DNA of 64,000 nt from Myotis daubentonii. Taxonomy: Eukaryota > Chordata > Mammalia > Chiroptera > Vespertilionidae. The notes beneath the pieces were generated by a model. The model searched no databases. It was not told where the DNA came from and saw only the letters and a program-made list of their open reading frames with translations. The stretch is taken from the NCBI RefSeq assembly GCF_963259705.1, contig NC_081842.1, positions 60,896,787 to 60,960,786 on the forward strand, in the 5' to 3' direction. The first letter of the stretch is position 1. Every line of letters starts with the position of its first letter. Positions 62,779 to 64,000 of this stretch are shown here, piece by piece. Position numbers and translations under genes: made by a program.

Positions 62779-63269
62779 ATGTCAGTGTTTGTCTTAGGAA
62801 GTTATTTGGGAAACACAGATTTATATTTAGAAATCCTCTTTATGTTTTCTTGCTTTATACCAAAATCCACCTTCTTTGTCTTCAATGTATTCTCTTTTTT
62901 CTATGTTAATGAATCTTTATTTTCTTTGCTTAATCGCTTCACCCGTCTCAACCCTTCCCAAACCCCTTCCCCTCTGACAGCTCAGTTTGAGGGAAGGGTC
63001 TTCTAAATAGATCTGGAAAAATGAGGATTTTTTCAACCCACTTCTTGGGCAACAGAATTTTCTCCCTGAACCCCAAGGTCAAGTTCACTTACTGCAGGAG
63101 CACCCCCACCTGTAGGACTCAAATGTTGGGGCTGGCCTAGAGGGAAAGGGCAGTTGGGGAATCAGGAAATCTGATTTTTTTTTTTTAGAGTAGAGCCAAG
63201 AGACACAATTAATTTCCTTTGTAGAACCATTATACACTTGGTAATAGAAAAAAATACATGGGATAAATA
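62779..63269. other. unassigned non-coding stretch
   Basis: Nothing recognised. Confidence 0.45.
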
Positions 63270-63460
63270 CTACGTGTCACTTAATACTTGTCTCATTTAA
63301 TACTTATAACCACCCCACAAAGTGTTGGTTATTTCCTTTTTACAGATGAGGAAACTATAACAGGGAGAGGTTAGGTAACTTGCCTGAGATCATACAACTG
63401 GTTTTAGAGATAGACCCAGAGTTTGAAGTGAAAATCTGACTTGATTCCAAAGCCCTTTTT
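63270..63460 (-). mobile_element. MIR element
   Basis: Antisense MIR: ACAGATGAGGAAACTATAAC and GGTTAGGTAACTTGCCTGAG. Confidence 0.82.
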
Positions 63461-64000
63461 AGACTCCCCGATGATGGTTCCAGAGTATGTGTTACAGGCG
63501 TGCTACCAGAAGACAGAAGGAATTCAACCCGGCAGGGCAGGGGCCCAGGCTGAGGTTTTCTTAGGACACCAAGGTTTTCTTGGGAAAAGCAAGCTGGTCT
63601 GGTTCTGTAAACCTATTGCAAAACCCTCCACTGCTGAGTCATTGACCAGCTTCCTAGACGGGAACATTCTAAAGCTACCTGGTCACTCCCACCCTCTTCA
63701 GGAAGTTCAATGCCAAAAACATGTGATACTGAAAATAAGCAAATCCCTTGTTTAAAAAGACCATGGTCAGTCCCCCAAGCTGGAAGGCTCCCCTGCCCCC
63801 CACCCCCAGGTATTGTGCCCTTTAAATGGCACAAAAACATGGAGCTGGGTAAGGGTCACAGGAGATCCCATCAGGAGTGCAAACAGGCAACAGGTCTGCT
63901 GCTGAGGTCAGGGATGGGCCATAGACTCTCTACAACTCAAGGTTCTACTTTGCTGAAAGTCCGTCACTGCTCCCATTTCCTGCAGGATGAAGTCTCACTC
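63461..64000. other. unassigned sequence to the window end
   Basis: A 104-codon ORF (63441-63755) has no recognisable domain. No second host gene was identified. Confidence 0.45.

Overview
The window is nuclear DNA of a bat, almost certainly a vespertilionid. The evidence is the mobile-element content: HeliBat-type Helitrons (A|TC...CTAG|T ends with a GTGCACGAA hairpin), many Ves-type tRNA-derived SINEs, SPIN-like hAT miniature elements, a mariner miniature element and a young L1 of about 7.2 kb. Helitrons of this kind are otherwise almost unknown in mammals. Nothing prokaryotic, plasmid or phage-like is present.

One host gene is visible. Seven coding exons on the + strand between 32439 and 57203 encode transmembrane helices 2-7, the coiled coil and the whole C-terminal tail of GPR156, an orphan class C (GABA-B-related) receptor. 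Exon lengths, phases and splice sites agree throughout. The N-terminal exons (start codon to TM1) were not found; they are probably upstream of the window or in exons too short to recognise. The stop is at 57201-57203. A 3'UTR of about 1.7 kb ends near an AATAAA at 58895-58900. No second host gene was recognised.

Layout. 1-32438: intergenic or first-intron DNA, dense with transposons. It holds an L1 fragment broken by two Helitrons (1560-3200), an ORF1-only L1 (HAL1-like) nested in a hAT element (3306-5533), old L1, L2 and MER5-like fragments, a full-length L1 nested in a Helitron (10775-18500), a MIR split by a Ves SINE, a 40-bp tRNA-Ile(UAU) 5'-half insertion with a 20-bp target duplication (19941-20020), a HeliBat remnant with Rep/helicase coding blocks (28600-29577) and a second ORF1-only L1 with intact ORF1 and an 18-bp duplication (29647-31116). 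32439-57203: GPR156, with introns holding a long old antisense L1 (33953-38170), two SPIN-like hATs, SINEs, MIRs, an MLT1-type LTR and a 774-bp solo LTR with a 6-bp duplication. 57204-64000: the GPR156 3'UTR, an unexplained direct duplication (59159-59321 and 59980-60126), a decayed Helitron, a probable antisense LTR and ancient MIR/L2 fragments.

The mobile elements form one working economy. The L1 machinery (ORF1p, ORF2p) plausibly mobilised the HAL1-like elements, the Ves SINEs and the tRNA half, all of which carry L1-type target duplications. Helitrons, hATs and mariners moved by DNA-based routes. Nesting gives relative ages: the Helitron at 10775 predates the L1 in it, and the hAT at 3306 predates its HAL1. 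All family names come from recognising terminal motifs and protein motifs by eye; no database search was run.
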